Positions 34,801 through 43,468 of a stretch of DNA of 64,000 nt are shown here, piece after piece. The position numbers were made by a program, and so were the translations under genes. Each line of letters starts with the position of its first letter. Positions within the stretch are counted from its first letter, which is position 1. Origin of the DNA: UBA2336 sp964404445 (GTDB lineage: Bacteria; Bacteroidota; Bacteroidia; Cytophagales; Cyclobacteriaceae). The stretch is from positions 124,001 to 188,000 of the forward strand of contig CAYOJW010000006.1 in NCBI GenBank assembly GCA_964404445.1, read 5' to 3'. The notes under the pieces were generated by a model that was not told the origin of the DNA, did not search any database, and saw only the letters and a list, made by a program, of their open reading frames with translations.

Positions 34801-35891
34801 TGCAACGAAAAGCAAGTTTATTTTATTGGACGTTATGGAGTTACCTGCGAACCGTGTTTTGGTTTTTTTATAGAAAATGGCAAGTGCATGGTGCAGAGCA
34901 TATACCCAAAAATGCTGCCGTTATATATGTAGCAAATCACCAGAACGCATTTTTAGATGCTTTGCTGTTAACCTGTAATAACCGCACGGCTCCCTGGTTT
35001 TTAACCCGTGCCGGTGTTTTCAACAGTAAGTTTGCCCGGTTTCTTTTTCACAAGATGCACATGTTGCCGGTGTACCGTTTCCGCGATGGCATAAAAGGTT
35101 TGCGCAACAACGAAATCACCATGCGGCAAAGCGCTGATTTGTTAAATCAAAAACAAACGATCTTGTTATTTGGCGAGGGTGATCAGGATATGCGATGGAT
35201 ATTGCGCAATATGCAAAAGGGTTTTGCACGTATTGCGTGGATGGTACAACAGGAAAATAATTGGGAGCTTCCGCTTTACATCGTGCCGGTAGGTATTCAA
35301 TACGATCATTATTTCGATTTCCGGTCGCGGGTGTTGGTAAATTACGGAAAATCCATCGCCATTGATGCTTCGTACCGCGATATGCCCGAACGTGAATTTT
35401 TGACAACGGTTGTGCACCGGGTACGCGAAGCCGTAAAACCATTGATGTTAGACATACCCTTGGAAAATTATAAGTCCATCGAAACGGTTATCAAACATGA
35501 TAGGTCAAAACGTGATTTGCTTGAACAATTACAACACGACCAGCACATTGCCGATACCTGGGCACAAAACCCGATACCGGTAAAGCCTAAATCGAAAAAC
35601 TTTTTATTGTTGCTCGTAACCCTGCCCATGCACATTTATACGTGGGCGAACAACATTGTGGCGTACAGTATTGTTCACTTTATACTGAATAAATACGTGA
35701 GCCGCGAATTCAGGGGCTCTTTAAAAATAGGGTTGGGCATGGTGCTGGTTCCGTTGTTGTACGGCATTCAGAGTATAATCGTACAATGCCTCGTACACGA
35801 CTGGCGGATTACGTTGGCATACCTGTTAACCCTGCCCTTTATTACTTCGTGGAGCGTTGATATTTGGAATAAAGGAATGGCTAAAGTGTAA
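34800..35891 (+). CDS. PlsC-like glycerol acyltransferase
   Basis: This 363-residue membrane acyltransferase has the catalytic HX4D motif NHQNAFLDALL near residue 42, the glycerol-phosphate-binding LFGEGDQDM and a following RIAW block, then two C-terminal hydrophobic segments. It belongs to the 1-acyl-glycerol-3-phosphate acyltransferase superfamily but is longer than PlsC (~240), so it may acylate another lipid acceptor. It is translationally coupled to the saccharopine reductase gene and followed by a methyltransferase. Confidence 0.88.
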   Translation: MQRKASLFYWTLWSYLRTVFWFFYRKWQVHGAEHIPKNAAVIYVANHQNAFLDALLLTCNNRTAPWFLTRAGVFNSKFARFLFHKMHMLPVYRFRDGIKGLRNNEITMRQSADLLNQKQTILLFGEGDQDMRWILRNMQKGFARIAWMVQQENNWELPLYIVPVGIQYDHYFDFRSRVLVNYGKSIAIDASYRDMPEREFLTTVVHRVREAVKPLMLDIPLENYKSIETVIKHDRSKRDLLEQLQHDQHIADTWAQNPIPVKPKSKNFLLLLVTLPMHIYTWANNIVAYSIVHFILNKYVSREFRGSLKIGLGMVLVPLLYGIQSIIVQCLVHDWRITLAYLLTLPFITSWSVDIWNKGMAKV

Positions 35892-35903
35892 CGTGCAATC
35901 TGC

Positions 35904-36560
35904 ATGAACGAAGAAGAACTAAAATCGCTGGCTAAACAGTTAAGTTGTCCGAATGGTGAGGCGGGCATCGGGGTTGGGCAAATGATGAATGACAGCAACA
36001 GTGGTATGACAGCCCAAACTATTCAGGCGTTGAACCTGAACCCCAACGAAGCGGTGTTGGAGTTAGGCCACGGCAACTGCGGCCATTTACCGGAAATCCT
36101 AAAACCGGCAACCGGAATACACTATACCGGATTAGAGGTTTCAGAAACCATGCACGAACAAGCATTAATGCTGAATACCGGTTATGTATCTTCCGGGCAA
36201 GCTGCGTTTATCCTGTATGACGGAAACCGTTTGCCATTCGCACAAGCTTCGTTTGATAAAATTATGACGGTGAATACAATTTACTTTTGGAATGATCCGG
36301 TCGCATTGTTGAAAGAAGTGTACCGGGTATTAAAACCGGGAGGATTGTTTTGTGTGACTTTTGCACAAAAAAGTTTTATGCAGCTATTGCCCTTCACACG
36401 TTACGGCTTTACGTTGTATGACACACCAACAATACAGCAATTAGCCGTTGAAGCGGGTTTCCAATTAAAAGATGTTATAGATCAGCGCGAAACGATAACC
36501 AGCAAGGCCGGGGATTACGTTACGCGGGAGTTTTCGGTTGTTTGCGTTACGAAAAATTAA
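35904..36560 (+). CDS. Class I SAM-dependent methyltransferase
   Basis: This 218-residue methyltransferase has motif I AVLELGHGNCGHLPEI, YTGLEVSETM, SFDKIMTVNTIYFW and EVYRVLKPGGLFCVTF. The profile fits the UbiE/small-molecule methyltransferase group; the substrate is unknown. It starts 12 nt after the acyltransferase and converges on rnhA with a 4-nt overlap. Confidence 0.88.
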   Translation: MNEEELKSLAKQLSCPNGEAGIGVGQMMNDSNSGMTAQTIQALNLNPNEAVLELGHGNCGHLPEILKPATGIHYTGLEVSETMHEQALMLNTGYVSSGQAAFILYDGNRLPFAQASFDKIMTVNTIYFWNDPVALLKEVYRVLKPGGLFCVTFAQKSFMQLLPFTRYGFTLYDTPTIQQLAVEAGFQLKDVIDQRETITSKAGDYVTREFSVVCVTKN

Positions 36561-37021
36561 TTGGCACTTGCGCCATGCTCTTCATACCAAACATCGGCCG
36601 GAAGGTTAAACCCTTGTGCTGCCTGCACGGCTAAAAAATCGCAACGTTCATTTTCGGGATGCCCGGCATGGCCTTTTATCCAGATGAATTTGGGTTTGAG
36701 TTTTTTATGCAGCGGTATGTAACGCTTCCACAAATCGGGATTGGCTTTTTTAGCGAAGTTCTTTTTTTCCCAGCCCCATATCCAACCCTTCTCAACCGAA
36801 TCCACCACGTACTTCGAATCAGAATAAATGGTAACGGCAATGCCATCTTTTTTAATGGCTTCCAGCCCGGTGATTACGGCAAGCAATTCCATGCGGTTGT
36901 TGGTCGTCAGGCGAAAACCCTGGGCGATTTCCTTTTCGTGCGAACCATATTTCATAATGGTGCCAAATCCACCAGGGCCGGGGTTGCCCTGCGCAGCGCC
37001 ATCGGTATAAATGCGAATCAT
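36557..37021 (-). CDS. rnhA: Ribonuclease HI
   Basis: RNase HI cleaves RNA in RNA-DNA hybrids. The 154-residue protein has all catalytic residues: YTDGAAQGNPGPGG (Asp), NNRMELLAVITGLEA (Glu), IYSDSKYVVDSV (Asp), and the His loop plus Asp in KGHAGHPENERCDFLA. Length is normal. Its ATG overlaps the stop of the upstream CotH gene by one base (TAATG), so it may be partly translated from that mRNA. Confidence 0.97.
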   Translation of the reverse strand: MIRIYTDGAAQGNPGPGGFGTIMKYGSHEKEIAQGFRLTTNNRMELLAVITGLEAIKKDGIAVTIYSDSKYVVDSVEKGWIWGWEKKNFAKKANPDLWKRYIPLHKKLKPKFIWIKGHAGHPENERCDFLAVQAAQGFNLPADVWYEEHGASAN

Positions 37022-40000
37022 TATTGTTTAAGCAGCTTAATGGTTTTTACCCGGTTGCCCGATTGAAGCCGCAAGATATACATTCCGGCAGGGTAACGTT
37101 GCATGGATAACGATTCGTTACCGATGTTTTCCCATGTTTGAAGTGTACGACCAAAAAAATCGCTCAACACAACCGAATGAAGCGGGGCGGCAGATTGTAT
37201 GAATATATGATCGTTAACCGGATTGGGATATATACGAATGTTCAACTCTTCATCAACCGATGTGATGATTTGGTTAAAGGCATTAGGTGTACCCGTGCGC
37301 ATAAACACAAACGGGCCCGTGGCATTGGGTATGCGGCTCCACGATCCCGCTTCGGGTTGAAACGGAAAAGTCATTTCATCGATGGTAAGAATATGCTCGC
37401 CCATTACCTGGTATAGTCCAACAGCTTCGCCATCGGCTGAGAGTTTAAAGTTAACGTGCGAGGCGCCCTGGTGAACGTCTTCATCAACCCATAATATTTT
37501 ATACCCTCCGGGCTGAATGATCATTTCGTTGTCCGAGCCGGGTAAGAGTTGATATTTTTTTCGATTGTTGAAGTTGTCGGTAATGTACAGTCCGGCAAGG
37601 TTTACCGGTTGTGTTCCGGTGTTGTGCAGTTCAATCCAGTCTTCGGCTTCGTTAAAATCATCGAACACATCAGTAGAAGTCGCGCTCACTTCGTTGATCA
37701 CGATGCCGGTAATGATTGTACCGAAAGGCTCGAAGTATGCCTCGTAGCGGATGTTGGTGTGCGTTGTATCGTTTCGCAGGGGAATGGCAGCGGTAATTAC
37801 ATCAACACTGCCTAAACGCAAGGTTTGTAACGATAATGCAAAGCTCATGTCAGAACTTTGTGCGCTGTTTTGATGCACTTCAACGGCCAACACATTGTTG
37901 CCGGGTTTTACCACGCCTTTCGGAATGGTGAAGGGCGTATATACATTTTCTTCGGCTGCCGTTAACGCTACGGTGTTGTTGGCGATGGTGCCGTTTGGCA
38001 TGTTGTAACGCGCCACTTCCATTCCGTTCAGATACACCACTGCACCATCGTCAATTAACATACTGCCCGACAGTTGCGTTAGCCCGACCGTATCGGCAAC
38101 GTTAAACGATTTCCGAAAGTAGGTTGTGATGTATTTGTTGTTTGAATTGGGGCCGTAGCCCACAATGGTTTGTTCGTCGCCTTCGCCATACCCTAATTGC
38201 TCGGCACCCTGAGGCCAGGCGGTGTCGTCAAAGCTTTCACCATTCCAGTTTGCAGGCGCATATCCCTGATCGAAGTATTTCCAGGTTGAGCCCGCGGGGA
38301 TCAACGCCACACTGGTTGCATGTTGTTTGGTAATTTTCCATTCTTTAAAAATATACCCGGGCGCGGCAACGGGTTCAACGGTAATGGGCAGTCCGGTAAA
38401 ATAAGTTTGTGCTGGGTTTGCATCGGTTACCACCTGGTTTATCCTGAATTTACCTGCACCTTGTTTTACTTCGGTAGCAATGGTTACGGTTGCGTTGCCT
38501 AATCCAAAGAAAGCGGCTACATGCTGCCGCATATACTGGTTGCGTGCAACGGCAAAGTTGCGCATACGCTGTACTTCGTTGTTCCACTCGTTCATATTAC
38601 CCCACCAGCGTTCTTTATGCTTGGGCATTTCGGATGCAATGGTTGTCTGAAACTGGTTTATCAGGGCGATTACCCGGTCGGGGTGAAACGTTGTGTTCAA
38701 TGCCGTGTTCATGGTTTGGATAAACCGCGAACGGAACACCGGGTTTTCCAATACCATGCGAATGTGCCGGGTTGACCACGGTGGATTTGGCCAGGAATCG
38801 CCATTCGTGGCTGTTGCAAAGTTTAGTGTAGCGTGATTGGCTGGGGTGTTATAGTAAATATCAAAGCCAAAATCAGTATCGTACAGCATCCACCGGAACT
38901 TTCCGTTGCCGGTGCGTGGCCGCCAGTATTTAATGTTGTTGCCCGGCCAGTCGGTATTGGCGTAATATATCTGGGCAACTAAGTAGTTGATGTATTCCTG
39001 CACATCAATGTTGGCATCGATGTAATCAAAAGCGGCCTGCGTGTTCCGGTTCATCGAACTTAATGTATTCAGGTACGTGTTGTACGCATTGTTTGTACCT
39101 TCTTTAGCGTAAGCGTTCGATTCGAGCAGGTCGATCGCATCATCTTTCAGCCCGTAGTTGGATTCGATGTAATCGGCATCCATTTTTTCGCGCAGGTTTT
39201 GAATACCCATGTATTGCCCGTTCAGGTATAAAATGGCGGGCTGGTATTCCTGGTAATCAATATCCATTTGCCCGGTAAGTAATCTTTGCATGAGGGCATC
39301 GCGGAACATGGTTATGTTAAAATCGTTACCCGAATTGCGGAGCAGTAATCCGCCAAACTGGTTTATGCTTTTCGAATCGAAAAACTTAAAGTTCATAATG
39401 TTGTTGCCGTATTTGTTGCGGGCTTTAATGGCTATTGATTTTTGCGCCTGGCTTCGGCTGCACCCTCCGGCAATGCTGATGTCGATCGATTGGTTAAAAA
39501 GCCGGTTCCCGTTTTTATCGAAATATTCAAACACTGCGTGGCGATCCCAGTCGCGGTTCCAGTTCTTTGGGGTACTCTCGCAGTTTCCGGTTATGCCATT
39601 TGTGCCTGCAATATAAATACCAATGCGGTTATCGAGCAGGTAGGCCGGGCGTGTAGAGATCGAAACCACGGGCAACCCAAAAGTATGCTCGTTGATAAAA
39701 TACGTTTGGGTTTCGGTAGGGCTTGGCAGTGCGCCCGTAACGAAAGCTTTTGCCTTGATGGTACGTGTTTGTGTAACCGGCAGGGGTGTGCTGTACAAAC
39801 CGGAGGTTATGGTAGGTTCGCTGCCATCAGTTGTGTAGCGTATTTCGGCCTGGGTATTGGTATGTTTTAAAATAACCTGTTGTTGCGAACTATACCGGCC
39901 ACCCGCGAGCGAGAACGTTGGTTTTTCGGTAAGCTGGGTTACGGCTGCCGATTTGTTTTCTAAACCGGGCGAAGCTGTTGCTAAAAAATTCCACGAACCG

Positions 40001-40428
40001 GTGCCGTTGGTTGTGCGGCCATACGAAACGTTGGTGTGTTGTTTCGGGAACGTGACTTTATCCATGAGCGTACCGGTCGGGTTCGAGAACACAACATCTT
40101 CGCCATTGGCGTTTAACGAAAAGTTGGTGTGCAGGCCGGTGTTTGCTTCATCGCACCATATCAACAGGTAACCTTTTGCCGCTACCGTGGTGCCGTTGGG
40201 GATTCGCCACTTGAGGGGCTGGTTTTGGTTATCCGACAAATAATAACCGCCCAGATTAACGGTAGAGTTTCCGCCATTGTAAACTTCAATCCATCCCGAA
40301 AAATTATACAGGTCTGGATCATAAATAATATCGGCATTAGCCGGGCAGATCTCGTTTAACACAACCTGCGCAGATGCGGCTGTTGAAAAAAATGCGAAAA
40401 AGAGATACAATAATTTTCTCATGAGCAA
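37021..40428 (-). CDS. CotH-family protein with lamin-tail domains and T9SS type A sorting domain
   Basis: This 1135-residue exported protein has a signal peptide (ending SAQ), lamin-tail domain 1 (residues 23-150; VVLNEICPANADI, GYLLIWCDEANTGLHTNF), a chitobiase-type repeat (IRYTTDGSEPT), a CotH kinase-fold domain (about 270-640; FEYFDKNGNRL, RNSGNDFNITMFRDALMQ, YDTDFGF), a beta-sandwich with GNNVLAVEVHQ, lamin-tail domain 2 (~960-1060) and a C-terminal T9SS domain (IYPNPVNDHIFIQ...GMYILRL). Some CotH proteins are secreted kinases; the activity here is unproven. It is the last large gene of the 37021-44722 operon and overlaps rnhA by 1 nt. Confidence 0.9.
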   Translation of the reverse strand: MLMRKLLYLFFAFFSTAASAQVVLNEICPANADIIYDPDLYNFSGWIEVYNGGNSTVNLGGYYLSDNQNQPLKWRIPNGTTVAAKGYLLIWCDEANTGLHTNFSLNANGEDVVFSNPTGTLMDKVTFPKQHTNVSYGRTTNGTGSWNFLATASPGLENKSAAVTQLTEKPTFSLAGGRYSSQQQVILKHTNTQAEIRYTTDGSEPTITSGLYSTPLPVTQTRTIKAKAFVTGALPSPTETQTYFINEHTFGLPVVSISTRPAYLLDNRIGIYIAGTNGITGNCESTPKNWNRDWDRHAVFEYFDKNGNRLFNQSIDISIAGGCSRSQAQKSIAIKARNKYGNNIMNFKFFDSKSINQFGGLLLRNSGNDFNITMFRDALMQRLLTGQMDIDYQEYQPAILYLNGQYMGIQNLREKMDADYIESNYGLKDDAIDLLESNAYAKEGTNNAYNTYLNTLSSMNRNTQAAFDYIDANIDVQEYINYLVAQIYYANTDWPGNNIKYWRPRTGNGKFRWMLYDTDFGFDIYYNTPANHATLNFATATNGDSWPNPPWSTRHIRMVLENPVFRSRFIQTMNTALNTTFHPDRVIALINQFQTTIASEMPKHKERWWGNMNEWNNEVQRMRNFAVARNQYMRQHVAAFFGLGNATVTIATEVKQGAGKFRINQVVTDANPAQTYFTGLPITVEPVAAPGYIFKEWKITKQHATSVALIPAGSTWKYFDQGYAPANWNGESFDDTAWPQGAEQLGYGEGDEQTIVGYGPNSNNKYITTYFRKSFNVADTVGLTQLSGSMLIDDGAVVYLNGMEVARYNMPNGTIANNTVALTAAEENVYTPFTIPKGVVKPGNNVLAVEVHQNSAQSSDMSFALSLQTLRLGSVDVITAAIPLRNDTTHTNIRYEAYFEPFGTIITGIVINEVSATSTDVFDDFNEAEDWIELHNTGTQPVNLAGLYITDNFNNRKKYQLLPGSDNEMIIQPGGYKILWVDEDVHQGASHVNFKLSADGEAVGLYQVMGEHILTIDEMTFPFQPEAGSWSRIPNATGPFVFMRTGTPNAFNQIITSVDEELNIRIYPNPVNDHIFIQSAAPLHSVVLSDFFGRTLQTWENIGNESLSMQRYPAGMYILRLQSGNRVKTIKLLKQ

Positions 40429-40488
40429 AAAGACTTCTGTATGCAGAAGGTTTTGTTAATACCAACTTGTTTACCGCTGTAACCGCTG

Positions 40489-41721
40489 TTACAGGGTTTC
40501 TAAGTTTTTTGAAAGATAATTTGTTAGCGGTAGCTGTTGCAGGGCATCGGTGCTGAACAACCACTCGGTATAAGTTAATAAAATATTTTGCCGGAGCTTT
40601 AAAGCAAGCTCTTCTAATTTAATAATGTTGGCCTGAAACCTTACGCCTGCCACCGGGTTGCTTTTTTGCATGGAGTTGAGGGTACGGGCAAGTGCGCCTA
40701 CGTTCAATGTTTTGATTTTGTCTTCGATGCTGCGGTAACTGGCGATTAAATCGGTTAACTGGCCGCGCAGGCGTACCTGGTCTTTGGTGAACTCAAGTTT
40801 GGCTTCTTTAAATTCCTGTTGCGATTCAATCGCTTTCAGTTTTCGTTTGGCCATATCGCCCTTGTTGGGATTTACCACCGGAATGGTAACACCAAAACCG
40901 ATGCTCCACGGGCGGTCGCCACGGACAATGCGAAACTCTTCGTACTTCGCCTGAAAGTAGCCTAAGTTAATGTTGTTTTTTTCGAGGGCGTATTCGCGGT
41001 CGGCTAAGTTGATCTTTTGCTGGAAGTACGAGAGCGATGTGGCTTCGTGCGGGGCTGTTTCAAGGCTGTCTAACAACTTCTGGATTTGTTCGATAGTCAC
41101 AATGTCTTTCAGGCTCCATGATTTAACGTGTGTTGCGGCCTCCGGGTAAATGGCCACTACTTTTCGTGCGGCATTTTCAACTTCAAACTGAGCTTTGTCC
41201 ACATCAACCGATTTGTCCATTTCTTCCAGCTTCAGGTCAACATAATCTTCGCCATCGAAACTGCCGGAAAGCTGTTGTTTTTCAAGCATGGCAATGTAGG
41301 TTTGAGTGAGTTCAAGCTCGCGTTGTGCGAGGTCTTTCAGCCCGGCAAAGGTTACCAGTTCGATAATAAGGTTGTAGCGGTCAAAGAGTACCTCCTTTAA
41401 TATGATTCCTTTTTCGAGTGCGATTGTAGATTTAAGTGCGCTGAAATACCGGTTATTTTGCCGTAACTCCCACGGGTTAGAGGGATTAATCCGCAATGCG
41501 TATTCCTGCCGGGCGATGTCGAGGCGGTTGCTTTCGGTACGGAACTCAACTTTTTGCAGGGGTGCGAGGCGGTATGGTTTTTTGTTGAGGTAATCAACCT
41601 GCATATCGAACATGGCTACCGTGGGGGCATCTTGTGCAGCTTTAAAGAACCCGCCAAAACCGGTTTGTCCGTTTGCATGAACATATACGAGTAAAAAAAA
41701 TAAGGCAACGCTAATCCTCAT
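40489..41721 (-). CDS. TolC-family outer-membrane efflux protein
   Basis: This 410-residue exported protein (signal peptide to NGQ) has the long Ala/Glu/Leu-rich helical repeats of the TolC family, e.g. ALRINPSNPWELRQN, DLAQRELELTQTYIAML and KLKAIESQQEFKEAKLEF, with the IGFGVTIPVVNPNKG turn typical of TolC-like half repeats. It is 3 nt downstream of the HlyD-like gene, so the two should form a periplasm-spanning export path. It precedes the CotH gene by 60 nt, a gap that includes a small CTTCTG hairpin (40433-40448). Confidence 0.82.
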   Translation of the reverse strand: MRISVALFFLLVYVHANGQTGFGGFFKAAQDAPTVAMFDMQVDYLNKKPYRLAPLQKVEFRTESNRLDIARQEYALRINPSNPWELRQNNRYFSALKSTIALEKGIILKEVLFDRYNLIIELVTFAGLKDLAQRELELTQTYIAMLEKQQLSGSFDGEDYVDLKLEEMDKSVDVDKAQFEVENAARKVVAIYPEAATHVKSWSLKDIVTIEQIQKLLDSLETAPHEATSLSYFQQKINLADREYALEKNNINLGYFQAKYEEFRIVRGDRPWSIGFGVTIPVVNPNKGDMAKRKLKAIESQQEFKEAKLEFTKDQVRLRGQLTDLIASYRSIEDKIKTLNVGALARTLNSMQKSNPVAGVRFQANIIKLEELALKLRQNILLTYTEWLFSTDALQQLPLTNYLSKNLETL

Positions 41722-41724
41722 GCT

Positions 41725-42738
41725 TTAACGGATTAATACCTTTTCGCCATTCGCAAAATTATTGGCAGGCGGTATTTCAATAAAAACTTCGCGGCCAAAG
41801 GCTTTTACAGCGGTTGATTTTTGTAAGATTTCAGGTAATTCGGTAACGGCACCGTACCCAATCACTTTTCCGCTAACGCTGATCGAATTACGGCCATAAG
41901 CCGACACCCGCACCGAGTCGCCCACGGCAAAGGCATTGTTGTTTTTACCGGCTAAGTAACCGATCACGGTAGTGGGGTTAACCGGTGTAATCGAAAGGAG
42001 GGGAGTAAATGAACTAACCTGTTCACCGGGTTTGATGAATACGGCTTTTACAAAACCATCGGCCGTAGCGTATTTAATGAGTTTTGTTTTTTCGTTCTGC
42101 AACAGGGTAAGCTCCTGTTCCAACAGTTTAATCTGGTTGATCAGTTGTTCCTGGTCGATGAACCCTTCTAAGCGGATGTCAGCTTCTTTGATGGCAATTG
42201 CCTGACGGTGTTTTTCTTTTTGCTTGTTCAGCGATTGCAGTTTTACGTGCAGTGGGTTGTCGGTGTCGTCCCACACGGTAGTATCGCCATGTGAGGTAAG
42301 TTCTTTGGTGATTTTTTTGTTAAGCTGGATTTGACTTTTAACCTGTTCGATCTCGGTTTCAATTTCTTCAAGCGGAATACCCTGATCGGCTCCTACATAG
42401 GCAACCTGCGCCTGAACAAGTTTTGCTTTACTTTGTTGTTCGGTTTTTAACAGTACGATGCGGCTCGATATTCTTTCGATTTCCATGTCTAACTCAGCGT
42501 TGGCCAGGTCAATCAATGTATCGCCAGTTTTTACCTGTTGGCCGGGTACCACGCGAACAGCTTTTACCAGCGAGGCTTTTTCAGAATTAATTTTAAATTC
42601 TTTTACTTCGGTAATACCGATGGATGCGTAATCGCTTCCGCGAAAGTATTTTGCGCTGATCCACAACAATACAATAAAACAAACGGTTACCATACCGTAA
42701 AACCAGTTGATGCCAGAGGTATGTTTGTCGTTAGGCAT
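41725..42738 (-). CDS. HlyD-family periplasmic adaptor
   Basis: This 337-residue membrane-fusion protein has one N-terminal TM helix (MVTVCFIVLLWISAKYF), a biotinyl-lipoyl half (VVPGQQVKTGDTLIDLANAEL), a long coiled-coil hairpin (residues ~85-200) and the second lipoyl half (ADGFVKAVFIKPGEQVSSF), followed by a beta domain with GDSVRVSAYG. It would link an inner-membrane partner to the TolC protein. Here the neighbour is DUF4956 rather than an ABC or RND pump. Its first 8 nt overlap the DUF4956 stop. Confidence 0.88.
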   Translation of the reverse strand: MPNDKHTSGINWFYGMVTVCFIVLLWISAKYFRGSDYASIGITEVKEFKINSEKASLVKAVRVVPGQQVKTGDTLIDLANAELDMEIERISSRIVLLKTEQQSKAKLVQAQVAYVGADQGIPLEEIETEIEQVKSQIQLNKKITKELTSHGDTTVWDDTDNPLHVKLQSLNKQKEKHRQAIAIKEADIRLEGFIDQEQLINQIKLLEQELTLLQNEKTKLIKYATADGFVKAVFIKPGEQVSSFTPLLSITPVNPTTVIGYLAGKNNNAFAVGDSVRVSAYGRNSISVSGKVIGYGAVTELPEILQKSTAVKAFGREVFIEIPPANNFANGEKVLIR

Positions 42739-43402
42739 TGGCAGGCTCGTTTACGGTGATCTTGGGTTGCGATAAGCCGGGTACTACGGTTAACGCATTA
42801 AACAGTACGTCTTTTTCCTGTTCTTTATGAAAGGTGATGGCATATTGGTAGCGTATGGCTTTTTCTTTGGTAACGGTAATGGTTACTAACCGGTGCGCAG
42901 CCGAATATTGTTCGATGATGGCGATCACCGCAGGCAGATCGTTGGCATCGGCCAGGTTAAAAAACAGCATGTTAGGACTTGTAAAACTTCGGAACGGTGA
43001 TATATGCAACAACGCGGCTACGGCACAAAACAAAAGGGTTCCGGCAAACGAAATGGTAAAGCCATATACGCCAACGGCTAAGCCCGTGCTGAGTGCGGCA
43101 AACAAAAACAAAACATCGCGCGGATCGTCAATGCGGGTACGAAAGCGAATGATGGCCATTGCCCCGAACACTCCCAAACCGCGCGCCAGGCTGTCGCCAA
43201 TGGCCATCATCACCATAGCGGTAACTAATGAACCGAGGATTAACGATTGGAAGAAATTTTTCGGGTAATGTTCGCCCGTAAATGTTAAACGGTGCGTTAC
43301 CGCGATAATAGACGACAGCACAAAGGCCCAGGCAAAACAATAAATAACATTGACCAGTTGCGGATATTCGTAAACCGGTTGATCAGGAAACAATTCTAAC
43401 AT
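42731..43402 (-). CDS. DUF4956 membrane protein
   Basis: This 223-residue protein has three or four TM helices in the first 130 residues and a soluble C-terminal domain. The family signature GLGVFGAMAIIRFRTRIDDPRD lies near residue 75 (quoted: GVFGAMAIIRFRTRIDDP), followed by FLFAALSTGLAVGVYG. DUF4956 proteins often accompany VTC-like polyphosphate polymerase and CotH genes; here no VTC gene is seen. It is preceded by a tandem-repeat spacer (43403-43468) and overlaps the HlyD gene. Confidence 0.88.
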   Translation of the reverse strand: MLELFPDQPVYEYPQLVNVIYCFAWAFVLSSIIAVTHRLTFTGEHYPKNFFQSLILGSLVTAMVMMAIGDSLARGLGVFGAMAIIRFRTRIDDPRDVLFLFAALSTGLAVGVYGFTISFAGTLLFCAVAALLHISPFRSFTSPNMLFFNLADANDLPAVIAIIEQYSAAHRLVTITVTKEKAIRYQYAITFHKEQEKDVLFNALTVVPGLSQPKITVNEPANA

Positions 43403-43405
43403 GAT

Positions 43406-43468
43406 TTAGTTGATAGTTGTTAGTTATTAGTTGATAGTTGTTAATTGCTAATTGTAAATTGTTAACTG
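43406..43468. repeat. Low-complexity TTAGTTGATAGTTG repeat tract
   Basis: Two 21-bp copies (43406-43426 and 43427-43447) of TTAGTTGATAGTTGTTAGTTA type are followed by GTTAACTGTTAATTG sequence. The tract fills the whole spacer between the LTD lipoprotein and DUF4956 genes. It encodes the last two Asn codons and overlaps the stop region of the lipoprotein. Confidence 0.8.

Noticed and set aside
37021..40428. Firm assignment of protein kinase activity to the CotH protein
   Set aside because: The fold is recognisable but the catalytic residues could not be aligned with confidence by eye.
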